From Neorhizobium sp. SHOUNA12A (GTDB taxonomy: Bacteria > Pseudomonadota > Alphaproteobacteria > Rhizobiales > Rhizobiaceae), in contig NZ_JALBGV010000011.1 of the NCBI RefSeq assembly GCF_023006505.1, positions 53,763-117,762 on the forward strand: a stretch of 64,000 nt of DNA, in the 5' to 3' direction. The translations under genes were made by a program, and so were the position numbers. The notes below the pieces were generated by a model that saw nothing but the letters and a program-made list of their open reading frames with translations, made no database searches and was not told where the DNA came from. Positions 17,249 through 29,000 of this stretch are shown here, piece after piece; positions within the stretch are counted from its first letter, which is position 1; the number at the start of each line of letters is the position of its first letter.

Positions 17249-18359
17249 AGGACGCAAGCGCCTCGTCATAGCATCTCTCGGATGTCTATTGTCTGGCGCC
17301 GCACTGTCGCAAGAAACCAAGCCGGTCTCCGATGCGCGAAATTCCGCACAGGTTTTCTTCACCGGCCATAGCCTGATCGACAATCCCCTGCCCGACTGGG
17401 TGGAGTTGATCGCCAAAAGCCAGGGCAAGACCATCGCCTGGGAGGAGCAGATCGTCATCGGCTCGCCCCTGAGGGTTCGCACCCGGGGCGACGACGCCGA
17501 AAGCAGCGGCTGGGCCGGATATAAATACGGAAAGAACCGCAATGGCGATGAAATGAATGTCATCGAGGAGCTACTGCACCCGACCCATGTCCGCACCGGA
17601 CGACCCTACGACACGCTTGTCGTGGCGGAAGGCCACGGGTCGATCGGCTCGATCATATGGGAAAACGCGATCGGCTATCTGCGCCACTTTCACGACCGCC
17701 TTCTCGACGGCAATCCGAACGGCCGAACTCTCTATGTGCACACCTGGCTGGATGTCGACAAGGACAAGCCCGCGCTTTGGCTGGAACACGAGACAAACGC
17801 GTCGGTTGTCTGGCAATGCATAGCGGAGAAAGCGAGGCTGACGCTGCAGGCTGAAAAACGCCCGGCCAATCTCTCTGTCGTGCCGGCCGGAACGGCGCTG
17901 GTGGAATTGGTGAAAAGAACACTTGACGATAAGGTTGTCGGCCTGACGGGGAACACCAGGCAGAAGCTGGATCGGATTTTCCGCGACAATGTCCATTTGA
18001 CCGATATCGGCATCTATTTCGTGGCCGCAGTCCATTACGCGTCGATCTACCATCAGTCGCCAGAGGGTGCCGCGGCACCACCGACCATACCCCGGGATCT
18101 TGCAAAGGAACTGCAGAAGATTGCCTGGACCGTGACTCGAGATTTTCTGAAGCAGGAAAGCCTGGACCCGCCGAGCATGGAAGAATGCCGGCACGTCATC
18201 GTCGAAAAGGTCTGCCGAAGCTACTGGACGCTGGCCGGTGAGCCGAACGAAGTCGGTCGCTGCCAGAGCTATTTTGCCGAAATCCATCCGAAACCCGGAG
18301 ACAACCCGTTTGTCTGGCCGGATCCCAATTGGAAGGCCCTGCCAAAGCCGTCGCCCTAA
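17229..18359 (+). CDS. SGNH/GDSL-like hydrolase, probably exported
   Basis: A 376-residue protein with an N-terminal signal-like segment (basic GRKR, then a hydrophobic stretch ending about residue 27). FFTGHSLIDN holds the block I serine (S48) in GHSL rather than GDSL, and DNVHLTD near residues 253-259 holds the DxxH pair (D253, H256). These suggest an SGNH hydrolase acting on acyl esters, for example O-acetyl groups of a polysaccharide. ATG 17229 follows AGGAG and overlaps the GtrA-like gene by 20 bp; the longer open frame upstream is rejected. The Gly and Asn blocks are not obvious to me, so the subfamily is open. Confidence 0.72.
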   Translation: MLLTGSRGRKRLVIASLGCLLSGAALSQETKPVSDARNSAQVFFTGHSLIDNPLPDWVELIAKSQGKTIAWEEQIVIGSPLRVRTRGDDAESSGWAGYKYGKNRNGDEMNVIEELLHPTHVRTGRPYDTLVVAEGHGSIGSIIWENAIGYLRHFHDRLLDGNPNGRTLYVHTWLDVDKDKPALWLEHETNASVVWQCIAEKARLTLQAEKRPANLSVVPAGTALVELVKRTLDDKVVGLTGNTRQKLDRIFRDNVHLTDIGIYFVAAVHYASIYHQSPEGAAAPPTIPRDLAKELQKIAWTVTRDFLKQESLDPPSMEECRHVIVEKVCRSYWTLAGEPNEVGRCQSYFAEIHPKPGDNPFVWPDPNWKALPKPSP

Positions 18360-18754
18360 CTCCTTGTCATCCCGATGATGGTATGACCGGCGGGCCCGAC
18401 GATCCCGCATCCGACCGCCAGGACACACGAAGCCGATCTCACGGTCTCGGCACACCGAACCCCTATCGGCATTGCCCTGACTGCCAGATTGGATGACGTA
18501 CAGATTGAATTCGCAATTCGTTTCAGAACGCGCGCGCTGCGCCGTTCCTTGTCTCTCGCCAATGCAATGGCGCATGCGCGACCACCAACGTCAAAGAACG
18601 ATCCCTGCCGGGAGCTCTTCAAGGTCAGGAGGCAGTACCGCGGCGACGCCCCTGTCAGCGTTGACGTGGTTTTTGGTAGTCTTTATGCAGCTGCGAACAT
18701 TCGGATTTCGCAGCCGTGATATCTTGGGGATGGTCCGTCAGGTGAACGGCGGAT
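18360..18754. other. Convergent intergenic region without a supported gene
   Basis: These 395 bp lie between the 3' ends of the SGNH hydrolase and LuxR-type genes. Short frames exist on both strands, but none has a good ribosome binding site or a recognisable product. No strong hairpin with a T-run was found. Confidence 0.5.
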
Positions 18755-19540
18755 CTAGTTAGCCGCTCCGTACGGGAAGAGGTCATTGAGCTTGTAGGCG
18801 ACCTCTGTTCGATTGGTCGCTTTCAGCTTCTTCATGATATTGCGGATGTGAACCTTGACCGTGCTTTCCCGAAGATTGAGCTCGTAGGCAATGATCTTGT
18901 TGGCCTTGCCCCTGCGAAGCGCTTCGACCACCGCTTCCTGGCGCAGCGTGAACATCCCCGAGAGCGGCCGATGTTCAGCCGACGGCGTCGCAGCGCTGAC
19001 CAGATGCCTCATGGAGAGGACGCTGCTTGCAGGAACGAAAATCCCGCCGGCAACCGCCAGGCCGATCGCTTCCACGCAGACGCCGATGCCGACGCAGGAC
19101 GGAATGAAACCCCGAGCCCCATACTCGAGCATTTTCACGACCTGCGCGAGATCATCGGAGTCGGAGAGCACGATGATCGGCGGCGACTTGAACTCGGTCG
19201 TCAATTTCGAGATGTCGGCCGCGAGTGCTGAATCGTCGGCCTTTCGGCTGCCTATATTGAATAGAACGGCTTGAACGGGCGGATAGAGATCTTTCTCTAA
19301 CTTCCATTCTTCGATGGAGCCGACAGCGCAGACATCCATCTCGAGGCCACGCCCGATGAGGGCTTTGGCAAGGCATTCGCGATCAAGCGCTCTCGCGTCG
19401 ATGATCACCAGGCATCCATCGTGGTTTACCCCCTCACCGCCGCGATCATCTCGTTCGGCGAGCTTCGGGATGTCATTCATAATGCGAAAGGAATCTGCCA
19501 CAGCAGGAGAACGGCTGTAGCCGTTTGGTGTGGAACTCAT
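18755..19540 (-). CDS. LuxR/NarL-type regulator with degenerate receiver domain
   Basis: A 261-residue regulator. Residues about 42-165 resemble a receiver domain (VIIDARALDRE, then VLFNIG, then IIVLSDSDD, then GARGFIP). Residues about 195-255 form a LuxR helix-turn-helix (LTLRQ-like FTLRQEAVVEAL, NKIIAYELNLRESTVKVHIRNIMKKL). The residue at the phosphoacceptor position is asparagine (N95, in FNIG) and the usual C-terminal lysine is missing, so control by phosphorylation is unlikely. ATG 19540 follows AAGGGGG. No kinase gene is adjacent. The position among EPS genes suggests control of surface polysaccharide, which is an inference. Confidence 0.87.
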   Translation of the reverse strand: MSSTPNGYSRSPAVADSFRIMNDIPKLAERDDRGGEGVNHDGCLVIIDARALDRECLAKALIGRGLEMDVCAVGSIEEWKLEKDLYPPVQAVLFNIGSRKADDSALAADISKLTTEFKSPPIIVLSDSDDLAQVVKMLEYGARGFIPSCVGIGVCVEAIGLAVAGGIFVPASSVLSMRHLVSAATPSAEHRPLSGMFTLRQEAVVEALRRGKANKIIAYELNLRESTVKVHIRNIMKKLKATNRTEVAYKLNDLFPYGAAN

Positions 19541-19768
19541 CTTACCCCCTTGCCTGAAGTCTAGGACTGATTGTCCCCTTCAGGAACCGCAACTATAAGT
19601 ACGCCAACAGACTGTCTTACCACCTCATCAACCTTTTATTAACGTCAATATACAACTGATACGTAATTTAGTCTATCAGCAAGTAAGCAAATAGATAAAA
19701 ATATTTATCAAAGTGGCGAGCTAAGTTCCGATAGGGAATTGGATATCTGCTTATAGTTAACGCGTACG

Positions 19769-21169
19769 TCAAAATATAGGCTTTGGACCGCCATACAGGA
19801 TCCAGTTATAAATCTCGAACATCTGAACCGCCTTGGCATGCCAGCTGTATCTTTCCCGAACACGTCTTGAAGTTGCGTCGCTGAGTAAAGCGACAAGCCC
19901 GGGATTGCTTTCCAAGTATTCGAACGCCTTGGTGAAACCGGTAATCAACGTCTCGCGATCGTGGAAGTCTACCGCTATGCCGGATTGATCGTCGATGAGC
20001 TCCGGCGGGCCTCCGTAATTGGCAACGATCGGGACGAGGCCCATGGACATTGCCTCCAGAACGACTCCGCCGCCAAACTCCCGGACACTCGGCAATGCCA
20101 GCACCTGATATCCGGCCAGTGTTGAAGCCAGGTCCCTTTGCTCCACCCATCCCGCAAATTTGACGGAATCCCGAAGCCCCTTTCGACGCACGGTCTCCTC
20201 CAGTTCTTTTCGCTGGGGCCCGTCACCGACAATGAGAACTTCGATATTCAAACGCCCCCGATAGGCGGCCACGGCCTCGATGAGGATATCTGCGCCCTTA
20301 TAGGGTACCAGCCTGCCGATGAAGGCGACGGCCAACCTGTTGCCGGAGAGCTCACGCAACTGAAATGGAAAACGATCCGGATCGGCCGCGTTTTCCGGAA
20401 TGAGAAAAGCTCTTTCCGCACAGCTCGCGGGAAGCTCACTCAGCGTATGACCGGATCCCGCAATCAGCGCTGCCGCCTCCGATCGCGTTGTCCGGTAGTA
20501 CGGCATCAGAAAATGGAGCTTGCGAATTGCCGACAGCCACTCGCGCTCACGGCTTCGCACGTCCGAAAAACCTTTCGGCCAAGGCACGCCGCCGTTGAGG
20601 GGGCCGAGGACGAAAGGAATGCCATATTTTTTCAGCTTCCTGGCGATCGGGCTTTGGCTCGTGGGACTGAGCGGCGTGATCCTGTGAACCAGGTCGAATT
20701 CGCCGGCCATCAGCCGCTTGCCCAGCAGCTTCCATACCTCTCGCTCGAAACTATAGTAGGAGAACGAGGAAACGGCCGTCACGATCGTCCAGCCCTTGTT
20801 CTCGCCGCCCCGCAGACGTTCGCTGAGACGGTAGAAAGCGCGCGCTACCCGTTCGTTGTCTATAGCGACGAAATCGCGCCCCTCGACCAACCCGGCGCGC
20901 AAAAGCGCATCCCGGTTCCGGACCTGCGTGACAAGCAGAGCGTCGGTCTTCTGCATGATCGCATGCGCAAGGTTCCAGCCGACCAGCGGCACGCTGGTCC
21001 ATTCCGGATTCGCTGCCTCGGCAATCAACAAGGGCCGGAGCGCCTTGCCCGGTGATTTCGCGACATTGGAATGAAGCCCGTTCCCGGCACGGCTCTGCTC
21101 GGAAAGTTTATCGGCGAAAGCGCGGAAGACCTGTGAAAGGCTATCGGAATGCGGCCCGGCCACGCTCAT
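19769..21169 (-). CDS. Glycosyltransferase, GT4 family
   Basis: A 466-residue GT-B fold enzyme. The C-terminal half has AFIGRLVPYKGADIL, a LLIVGDGP-like strand and the GT4 EX7E motif in EFGGGVVLE. It would add a sugar from a nucleotide donor to the lipid-linked EPS repeat unit in the cytoplasm. ATG 21169 is preferred over TTG 21175 because AAGGGG lies seven bases upstream. It is in the same direction as the Wzx-like gene, 310 bp downstream of it. The donor and linkage cannot be told from sequence. Confidence 0.86.
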   Translation of the reverse strand: MSVAGPHSDSLSQVFRAFADKLSEQSRAGNGLHSNVAKSPGKALRPLLIAEAANPEWTSVPLVGWNLAHAIMQKTDALLVTQVRNRDALLRAGLVEGRDFVAIDNERVARAFYRLSERLRGGENKGWTIVTAVSSFSYYSFEREVWKLLGKRLMAGEFDLVHRITPLSPTSQSPIARKLKKYGIPFVLGPLNGGVPWPKGFSDVRSREREWLSAIRKLHFLMPYYRTTRSEAAALIAGSGHTLSELPASCAERAFLIPENAADPDRFPFQLRELSGNRLAVAFIGRLVPYKGADILIEAVAAYRGRLNIEVLIVGDGPQRKELEETVRRKGLRDSVKFAGWVEQRDLASTLAGYQVLALPSVREFGGGVVLEAMSMGLVPIVANYGGPPELIDDQSGIAVDFHDRETLITGFTKAFEYLESNPGLVALLSDATSRRVRERYSWHAKAVQMFEIYNWILYGGPKPIF

Positions 21170-21479
21170 TGACAAACCCCTTTGCAGTCAACGCCACCAA
21201 TCCGGTGGAAAAATCTCACCAAAGCCAGAACATTCCGGAAATTTATGTTGCCATGCATGGAGTATTTCCAAATTGAATTGATGAAATCCTGCTGACATGA
21301 CGGTTGAACAACCACTACTCGCCGACCGTCACAAGTATGTATTGATGATGAATGTTATTTCGCCTTCCCCTCTTCATCAATCTATCGGAAGTGGGAGAAC
21401 ATTACTGCTTTAGGGGTAGGACGGAATCGTCCACCATCACCGCTCGACTGAGGACGGATCGCCTTCCGATTTGGATCGA
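21170..21479. other. Intergenic region with two small inverted repeats
   Basis: This 310-bp gap lies between the Wzx-like gene and the GT4 gene, both on the minus strand. It has a perfect GGACG/CGTCC hairpin with a 4-base loop at 21419-21432, about 50 bp past the Wzx stop but without a T-run, and a TGACGGT/ACCGTCA inverted repeat at 21298-21331. A minus-strand promoter resembling TTGGAA, 17 bp, ACATAA lies in the AT-rich part near 21235-21275. No gene is supported. Confidence 0.4.
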
Positions 21480-22931
21480 TCAGAATATGCTGCCGGCGTG
21501 CTCAAAAATCAGCGTCGCGAGGGTTCCGGCCAGAAAACCGACTGGCCAGGCCAGAAGCACGCCGACTTCATAGGACAAGCTGTGGAGGCCATGGCGCCGA
21601 TTGAAATAGAATATCACGGCAAAAACAGGCAGCCCGTAAAGGGCGATCGCCCACAACGCACCGTAAAATCCAAACATATAATAGGCGACCGGAATTGAGA
21701 CGAAAATCGAGATCGCCCGGACGAAATTCAGAATGGTCTGGTTTCTGGGTTCGTTGACGGCAAGGTATATCGCCGACAGCGGTCCGAAACGGGTGGTGAG
21801 AAGGCTGAAAGACAGTATCTGGATGATCGGCGCGGCCTCCAGATAACGATCGTCATAGAGAAACTCGATGATCGCTTTGCCGCCTGAGAAGATCGCCCCG
21901 GCGCTTCCTATGAACACGAGGTCGAAGGGAAGGCGAATTTTCAGAAACATGCCGCGCAGCTGTTCGGGCCGCTCCCGCGCCACCTTGCTGAGTGCTGGCA
22001 TCGCGACGGTTGAGAAAAGCCGTCCGCCTGCGCCCTCAAGCATCGAAATGAGATTGAAGGCCAGGCTATAGAGGCCGAGCATCATGGGGCTCGTCCAGCC
22101 GGCAAGAAAGACGCGATCCCCGCTGGCCGCGACCACCGTCAGGATCGACGACAGCATGATCCACCGGCCGAAGCGAATGAGATCCCGAACCGCCTCCTTC
22201 TCCCAGGAAAAGCTGTTATTGGCACCGGGAAGCCACACATGGCTGAGCACGGTAGTGACGATACAGGATACATAGGTCGAAACGACGAAAGCCCAGATCG
22301 ACCCCGTCTTCCAGGCGAGCAGAACCGCAACGGTAAGGCTGATCACCTGTGCCGTGATCTCGATAACCGTCAGCCGTCCGAGATCCAGATGCCGGAAGGC
22401 GGAGATGAGTTTCGTCGATTGCAGGCCCATGATGACCATGCAGAACGACAGTGCCATGATGATCGCAGGAAGCTCGGGAACGGTGTAGACCGACCCGGCA
22501 GGAAACAGACCGTAATGGGCTGCACGCCCGATCCCGATCGCCACCAGCACACAGGTAAACCAGATCAGGCATCCATGCAGGATCTGCAGCGTCCACGCGG
22601 TATCGAGATAGGATTGCTCGTCTCCCATCCGGCTCTGGATCGCTGCCGGCCTGAGGCCGAGGTCGGAGAGCATCGACACCGAGACATGAACCATCGTGGC
22701 AACCGCCATGATGCCGAACATTTCCGGGATCAGCAGGCGCGTCAGGATCAGGCTGCTGGCGATGCGCAGCACCTGCAGCAGGACATACCCCATCATCGAC
22801 CAGCCGGCCGCTCGCATGATGATATTGCGGAAACGCGGCTGCGCCTCGACCGAAGGAGCGGGCGAGCCGAGCGCACCCGCAGGACCGGAAGGTTCGCCAT
22901 TCCAATCGGGAGAAACAGTTGCTTCGACCAC
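21480..22931 (-). CDS. Wzx-like polysaccharide flippase
   Basis: A 483-residue protein with about twelve to fourteen hydrophobic segments spread over its length, of the MOP/PST polysaccharide transporter type. It probably flips the undecaprenyl-diphosphate-linked EPS repeat unit to the periplasmic face. It begins at a GTG (22931) with AAGGAG six bases upstream, a strong site. The N-terminal 35 residues are a Pro/Gly-rich tail ahead of the first helix. It lies 128 bp downstream of the PKS gene on the same strand, so read-through from the PKS promoter is possible. Confidence 0.87.
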   Translation of the reverse strand: MVEATVSPDWNGEPSGPAGALGSPAPSVEAQPRFRNIIMRAAGWSMMGYVLLQVLRIASSLILTRLLIPEMFGIMAVATMVHVSVSMLSDLGLRPAAIQSRMGDEQSYLDTAWTLQILHGCLIWFTCVLVAIGIGRAAHYGLFPAGSVYTVPELPAIIMALSFCMVIMGLQSTKLISAFRHLDLGRLTVIEITAQVISLTVAVLLAWKTGSIWAFVVSTYVSCIVTTVLSHVWLPGANNSFSWEKEAVRDLIRFGRWIMLSSILTVVAASGDRVFLAGWTSPMMLGLYSLAFNLISMLEGAGGRLFSTVAMPALSKVARERPEQLRGMFLKIRLPFDLVFIGSAGAIFSGGKAIIEFLYDDRYLEAAPIIQILSFSLLTTRFGPLSAIYLAVNEPRNQTILNFVRAISIFVSIPVAYYMFGFYGALWAIALYGLPVFAVIFYFNRRHGLHSLSYEVGVLLAWPVGFLAGTLATLIFEHAGSIF

Positions 22932-23059
22932 CGCGGGCTCCTTACTTCACTACTCTATTGGCCTGGTTTTGCGTCTGGGAAAGATGTCGCGACGGCGGCC
23001 CGTCCAATGGCAAGGCCACGAGCGTGGGCGACGGCATCGAAACGGATTGCCGGGGAACG

Positions 23060-26000
23060 TTACGCAAGCTCGATCACCGGTTTCTGGGCGACGGTTTTGC
23101 TTTGAAACGGCTGCGCCGGTCCGGCGTCCTTTGACTTCCGTTTTTCCACCGCCTCGGCAACGATTGCGCGCATGCGCTCGGCGAGCACGCGAACATAAGG
23201 ATCGAGCACCATGCTGTCGTGATCTCCCGGCACCTCGGAGACGCTGATTTGTACGACATGCTCGCCCCAGCCGTTGTCGGAGAGCAGGACATCGCGGTTC
23301 TCCTTGAGGCAGCGTCCGCCGCTGAGCCGGTAGAAGATGGCGGGCTTCGGTCGGAACAGCGTCACCGCTCCGGCATAGGGTTTCACCTGGTATTGATGAG
23401 CCGCCCGCCTGAACGCCACCTCGATCTTCTCGTTGTTGAAATGCTCCGTCGGGCCGGCCTGATGCTCCGCCTCCTGCTTGGCGCGGCCGTTCATCTTGTC
23501 GTGCAGACGGTCCTGGAGATACTTGGCGAGATAATTGGCTTTATGCCGGCGGATATCCTGCAGTTTCATGGTGATACGGTCACGCAGATCCAGCCCCGGT
23601 TGCCGCGGCAGCGGCGTGTCCAGCATCAACAGATGGGAAACCTCTTCTCCCGCCTCCTGAAGTTGTCGGGCCATTTCATAGGCGGTTATGCCACCGCCCG
23701 AATAGCCGGCGAGGAGATAGGGGCCATTTGGCTGAACGGTGCGGAGCTCGGCGATGTAATCGACCGCCATTTCCTCGAAAGTCGCATGCGGCTCGTGATC
23801 TCCGTAGAGACCGCGAGCCTGCAATCCGTAGACCGGCCTGTCCGCCCCCATGGTCATAGCCAGATGGCGAAGGTTCAGGACATTACCGAACATGCCGGCG
23901 CAGATGAACAGCGGGGTTGCTTTTGCATTCTTACCGGGGTTCATCAGTACCAGATGAACCGGCTTTGCCGTCGTCGTCGGCAGGCTCCCCGCGAGCTCGG
24001 ATCCTGCGGCTTCGCCTCCATCCGGCAGTTCCACAGCGATGCGCTCCGCACATTGGGCAATCGTCGGCGCCTCGAACAGCGTCGAGATCGGCAGGCCGAG
24101 CGCGTATTGCTTCTTGATCATCCGAAACAGTCGAACTGCAATCAGCGAATGCCCGCCCATGTCGAAGAAACTGTCGTGGATGCCGACCTTGGCGATGCCG
24201 AGAAGCTCCCGCCAATAGCTGGCCAGCGTTTCCTCGATCGGATTACGGGGCTCGACGAACTCGCTTTCGAGGTCCGGCCTCTCGAAATTGTCACCGGACG
24301 GCGTCGCGGTCTCGGCAGAGGAGGCAATCCATTCGCGCAGAGTTTCGAGATCGATCGAACTGATGATCGGCTGAGGTTCGGAAGTGGCGAGCGCGCGTTG
24401 CAGCGCCGAAAAACCCTCCGCCGGCAGGATACCGTTGCGCACCTGGGTGCCGAGCTTCAGCATCGCCGGAGACAGGGGGGCATGTTTCGGTTTCGCAGCA
24501 GCCGGTGCATCCGCCTGGGGTGCGAGACCGAGCGCAAGATCGTTCTCCAGCCTGCGCATGACGAACTTCTCGGCTTCGAAGACAACATTGCCGCCGGGGT
24601 CAGTAATCGTCACGTCGAAGGCCGCATAACCCTCGCCGAAATCGTTGCTGTCGGCGAGCCTGACGATGCTGATGATTTCGGCCGGCAGCGGCTCGTGAAG
24701 GACCACCCGGCCATAGGTTGCCGGCGCCCAAAGCGAGGTCTCGGCGTCGTAGTCTTTGGCAAGTTCCATGGCAAAGCCGGTCGCAATGTCGAGCAGGCCC
24801 GGGTGCAGCAGAACGCCTTTCGAAAGATCATCCGCATATGAGGGGTCCAGTTTCAGCTCCGCAATCGCCTTGCCGCCACCGATTGCCATGGAGCGCAGCA
24901 CCGACCAGCGGGGGCCGAAGCGAATATGCTTCTCCTGGACAGCACGAAGCGCGCTGCCGCCTCCAGCGATCCGTGTCTCGTCACACGAAGAGGCTATAGT
25001 GGCGATGTCGACGGTTTCGCGTCTCTGTTGCGGCTGCGGTTTGAGGACGGCTTCGGCGTGCTTGACGAACAGCGCATCTTCGCCATCCGCCGGGCCTGCC
25101 AGAACCACGACACGAAAAAGCTCCGCCACCGGCTCCAGCCGGACGCGAACGGCTTTCATCTCTCCGTCGCTAAAGACAAGCGGTCTCAGAAATACGAGGT
25201 CCGCCACTTCCGCTGCAAACGGAAGTCCGTATTCCCGAGACGCCTGTGTAATCAATTCCAGATAGCCCGTACCCGGCATGACCGCCTGGCCGGAGAGAAG
25301 CCGATGCTCGTCGAGCATCCATTCCGTCTCGGGGCTGACCAGCGCCTCGAGCCAGGGCAATCCCGTCTCGTCCTCTTTCCAGTGATGGAAGAACGGACCC
25401 GCTGCCGGGCCGGCAACCGGCCTGATCCATCCGCCGCCTTCCGACGCGCCAAGCGCTCGTGCCGCAAGACCGACTTCGTTCCAGACGCCCCAGTGCAACG
25501 CGACGGTCGCGCGGTCGGTGCGATGGGAGCGGCTCTGCGCGAAGGCATTGAGATAGGCGTTTGCGGCGACGTAGTCGACCTGTCCCGCCCGCACCACGTC
25601 GGTGCTGGTGGAGGAGAACATCAGGAAGAAATCGAGCGCGACGTTTTCGAATGCCGCATCCAGTACGGTCGTACCGAGAACTTTCGGCGTCAGCACCGTG
25701 TCGATGCTGTCGCGGGTTTTGGTCTGGATGAGGCCGTCATCGACCGCGCCGGCAGCATGGAAGACACCGTTGATTTCCCCGAAACGGGAAAGCGACGTCT
25801 CGACCGCCCGGCTCATCTGCTCCGGATTACTGACATCGCCGACGAGATAAAGGACCTCGGCTCCCTTGTCTTCGAGCCCCCGGATCGCCGAAATCGCGCG
25901 CCGCACTCCGTCGTGGCCGTGGGTGCGATCGTAGAATTTCCAATTTTCGCGCAGCGGAAGAACCAGGCGGCCGACAAGCACGATCCGCGCCCGGAACTGG

Positions 26001-29000
26001 CTCGCGAGCTCGTCCGCAAGTGCCAGAGCGACGTCGCTCAAACCACCGGAGAAGAAATAGACGCCGCCTTCACGCAGTTTTGCCCGCTCTGATGACACTT
26101 CTTTTAATGGCAGCCGCTGATGGATCTGCGACCAGCGCCGACCTTTACGCAGCGCCACCACTTCCGACCCCGGCTTGGCGTGCAGATCTTCCCAGAGCTG
26201 CTCGGTCAATGGCGCCAAGTCCACGGCATCCTTTTTCTCTGCCGAACGAGCAAAAGCGAAACGCTTGCTGTTCCGCTCAGCCTTGGACGGCAGATCGATA
26301 TCGATCACCTTGACCGTCGCACCGCTCATCTCTTTCGGTAGCACTAGGCCGGGACCGAGAACGGTCGCCTTTTCGGGATAGGGCAAGGGCTCGCCCGAAA
26401 CCTGCTGCATACCGTTGGTGATAACGGTGAAATGTATGTCCGGAACGCTGGCGGCATCCCCCAGAGCCTGGGCGAGATGCAGCATGCTGTCGAAGCCGCA
26501 TTCCTGGTTCCGATGGAAGAAGTTCGAACCCGGCCGGAAGGTTTCCGCCTGGGTCAGAAGCCACATATGCACGATCCGCGACGGCAGTCCGCCATCGCCG
26601 ACAAGTCCCGCAACAAGGGCGTCGTATCCCGCACGCCCCAGTTCCGGGCAGAGCATATAATCCTCGGCGCTACGGCGAATGAAAGCATCGCCCAGCGACA
26701 CCGTCACGACGCGGTGTCCTACCATCCTCAGCGCATCGACCAGCCGCGCGCCGACACCAGTATCGTCGAGGAAGAACAGCCAGGATCGCGCCTCTTTCTC
26801 GGCGCCGATTTCGTAATCCGCTAGCGTCTGCTTCCAGGAGGGACGATAGCCCCAGCGTGCGATATCCGGTTCCTTCGAAAGGACGGGCTCGGCGCTTTTG
26901 CCTCTCTCATTCGCTCCGGCGCGGTCTATGAAGAAGCGCTTGTGCTGGAACGGATAGGCCGGCAGCCGGACCCGGCGCGGCGAACGGCCCTGCCAAAGGC
27001 GGTCTATGTCGACATCGAACCCGGTCGCCCAGGCCCGTCCGACGGCCGAGAGGAAATAAAGCCGATCATCGCCGGCCTCGTCCGGATGCGGCAGGCTGTT
27101 GATCACCTGGTTTGCGGGGATCGACCCTTGCGCCTTCGTCAGTGACGACAGAACCCGCCCGGGGCCGACCTCGATATAGATCCGTCCGGGTTCGGCCGAA
27201 AGCGCGGCCATGCCGTGCGCGAAATGGACGGTCGAACGAAGGTGGCCAACCCAGTACATCGGATCGGTTGCCTCTTCGGCGCTGAGCGGCAGGCCTGTAC
27301 GATTCGAGAGGATCGGAATTGCCGGCGCGCGAAGGGTTATACCGCGCAGAAAAGTCTCGAAGGCTTTGAGGATGGGCGTGACCAGCCGCGAATGAGCGGC
27401 GATATTGATCGGCACCCGTGTCGCATCGATGCCCTGCGTCACCAGGAATTCCCGGAATGCGTCGAGATCCTCGTTGAGGCCGGACACGACGCAAAGCGAC
27501 GGCGCATTGACCGAAGCAATATCGAGCGATGACGGCAGCAGTTCGGAAAGCCGGTCGTGATCGAGCGGCACGCTCATCATGCCGCTCGGCTGGAGCGTCT
27601 CGAACAGTTTCCCGCGCAGGTGCACGAGATTGACTGCGTCCTTGAAGGACATCACGCCGGCAACGCAGGCCGCGGCGTTCTCGCCCATGGAATGACCGAT
27701 CAGCGCCTTCGGCTTCACACCCCAATCCATCCAGAGGCGGGCCAAACCGATTTCGGTGATCAGGATGGCCGGAAGCTGGAGCGACGGGCGGAGAAAGGCT
27801 TTTGCGGTCGCGGCCGTATTTTCCCCGAGCCAGGTGGCGCGGATCTCCTTTGCCGCATCGCTCGGTAGATGGGAAAGCCCCTCTTCGACGATCAGCCGGA
27901 ATGTCTGATCCTCCTCGTAGAGCCGCTTGGCCATGCCGACATATTGCGCGCCGCCGCCCGGAAACAGGAAAATGGCACCGGCGTTGTTCGGCACCGGCTG
28001 ATGAACGAAACCGCGGCCGCCGGGGTTCGCGAGGACCGCGACGGCGTCCTCACGGCCACGGACGGCGACCACCATGCGATGGTCGAAATGTTTGCGGCCG
28101 TGCTGCAGAGTAAAGCTGACGTCGTCAAGCGAAAGGCCGGGCTGGTTTGACATCGCCAAACCGAGCCGCTCGGCCGCCTGGTCGATCGTCTTGCGCTGGC
28201 GGGCCGAAAGGAACAGCAGCATCGGATCGCAATCGGCACCGGCCTGCGCGTCACCTTTGACCACATCCGGCACATAGCGGGTCGGAGCCTGCTCGATGAT
28301 GGCATGCGCGTTGGTGCCGCCGACGCCGAGCGAGTTGACGGCCGCCCGGCGAGGGCCCGGCGCATGCGGCCATTTCACCAGCTTGTTATTGACCCGGAAC
28401 GGGCTCTTTTCGAAATCGATCGAGGGATTGGGGCGTTCGAAGCCGAGCGTCGGCGGAATTTCGCCCTCGTTGACGGCGAGCGTCGCCTTGATGAGGCCGA
28501 CGACGCCCGCTGCTGTATCGAGATGGCCGATGTTCGATTTGACCGACCCGACATGGCAGAAGCCGGTCCGGTCGGTGCTCTGCCTGAAGGCCGCCGTCAG
28601 CGCCTCGATCTCGATCGGATCGCCGAGGAACGTACCCGTGCCATGGCACTCGATGTATTGAATAGTGTCGGCATCGACACCTGCGAGACCTTGAGCCTCC
28701 AGAACCGCCTCGGCCTGCCCGCTGACGCTCGGGGCCAGATAACCCGCCTTGCTGCCGCCGTCGTTATTGACGGCCGTGCCCTTGATCACGGCATGGATCA
28801 CATCGCCGTCGCGGAGCGCATCCGAAAGCCGGCGCAGCACGACTACCCCGACACCGCTGCCGAAAACAGTCCCGGCAGCGCGATGATCGAAGGGCCGGCA
28901 ATGCCCGTCGGGCGACAGGATCTCACCTTCCTGGAACGTGTATCCGCGCCGATGCGGGAACTCGATCGTCACCCCGCCGGCAAGCGCCATGTCGCACTCG

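Noticed and set aside
18489..18719. A 76-residue plus-strand frame between the SGNH and LuxR-type genes
   Set aside because: No ribosome binding site and no family resemblance; composition is Arg-rich as in other shadow frames.
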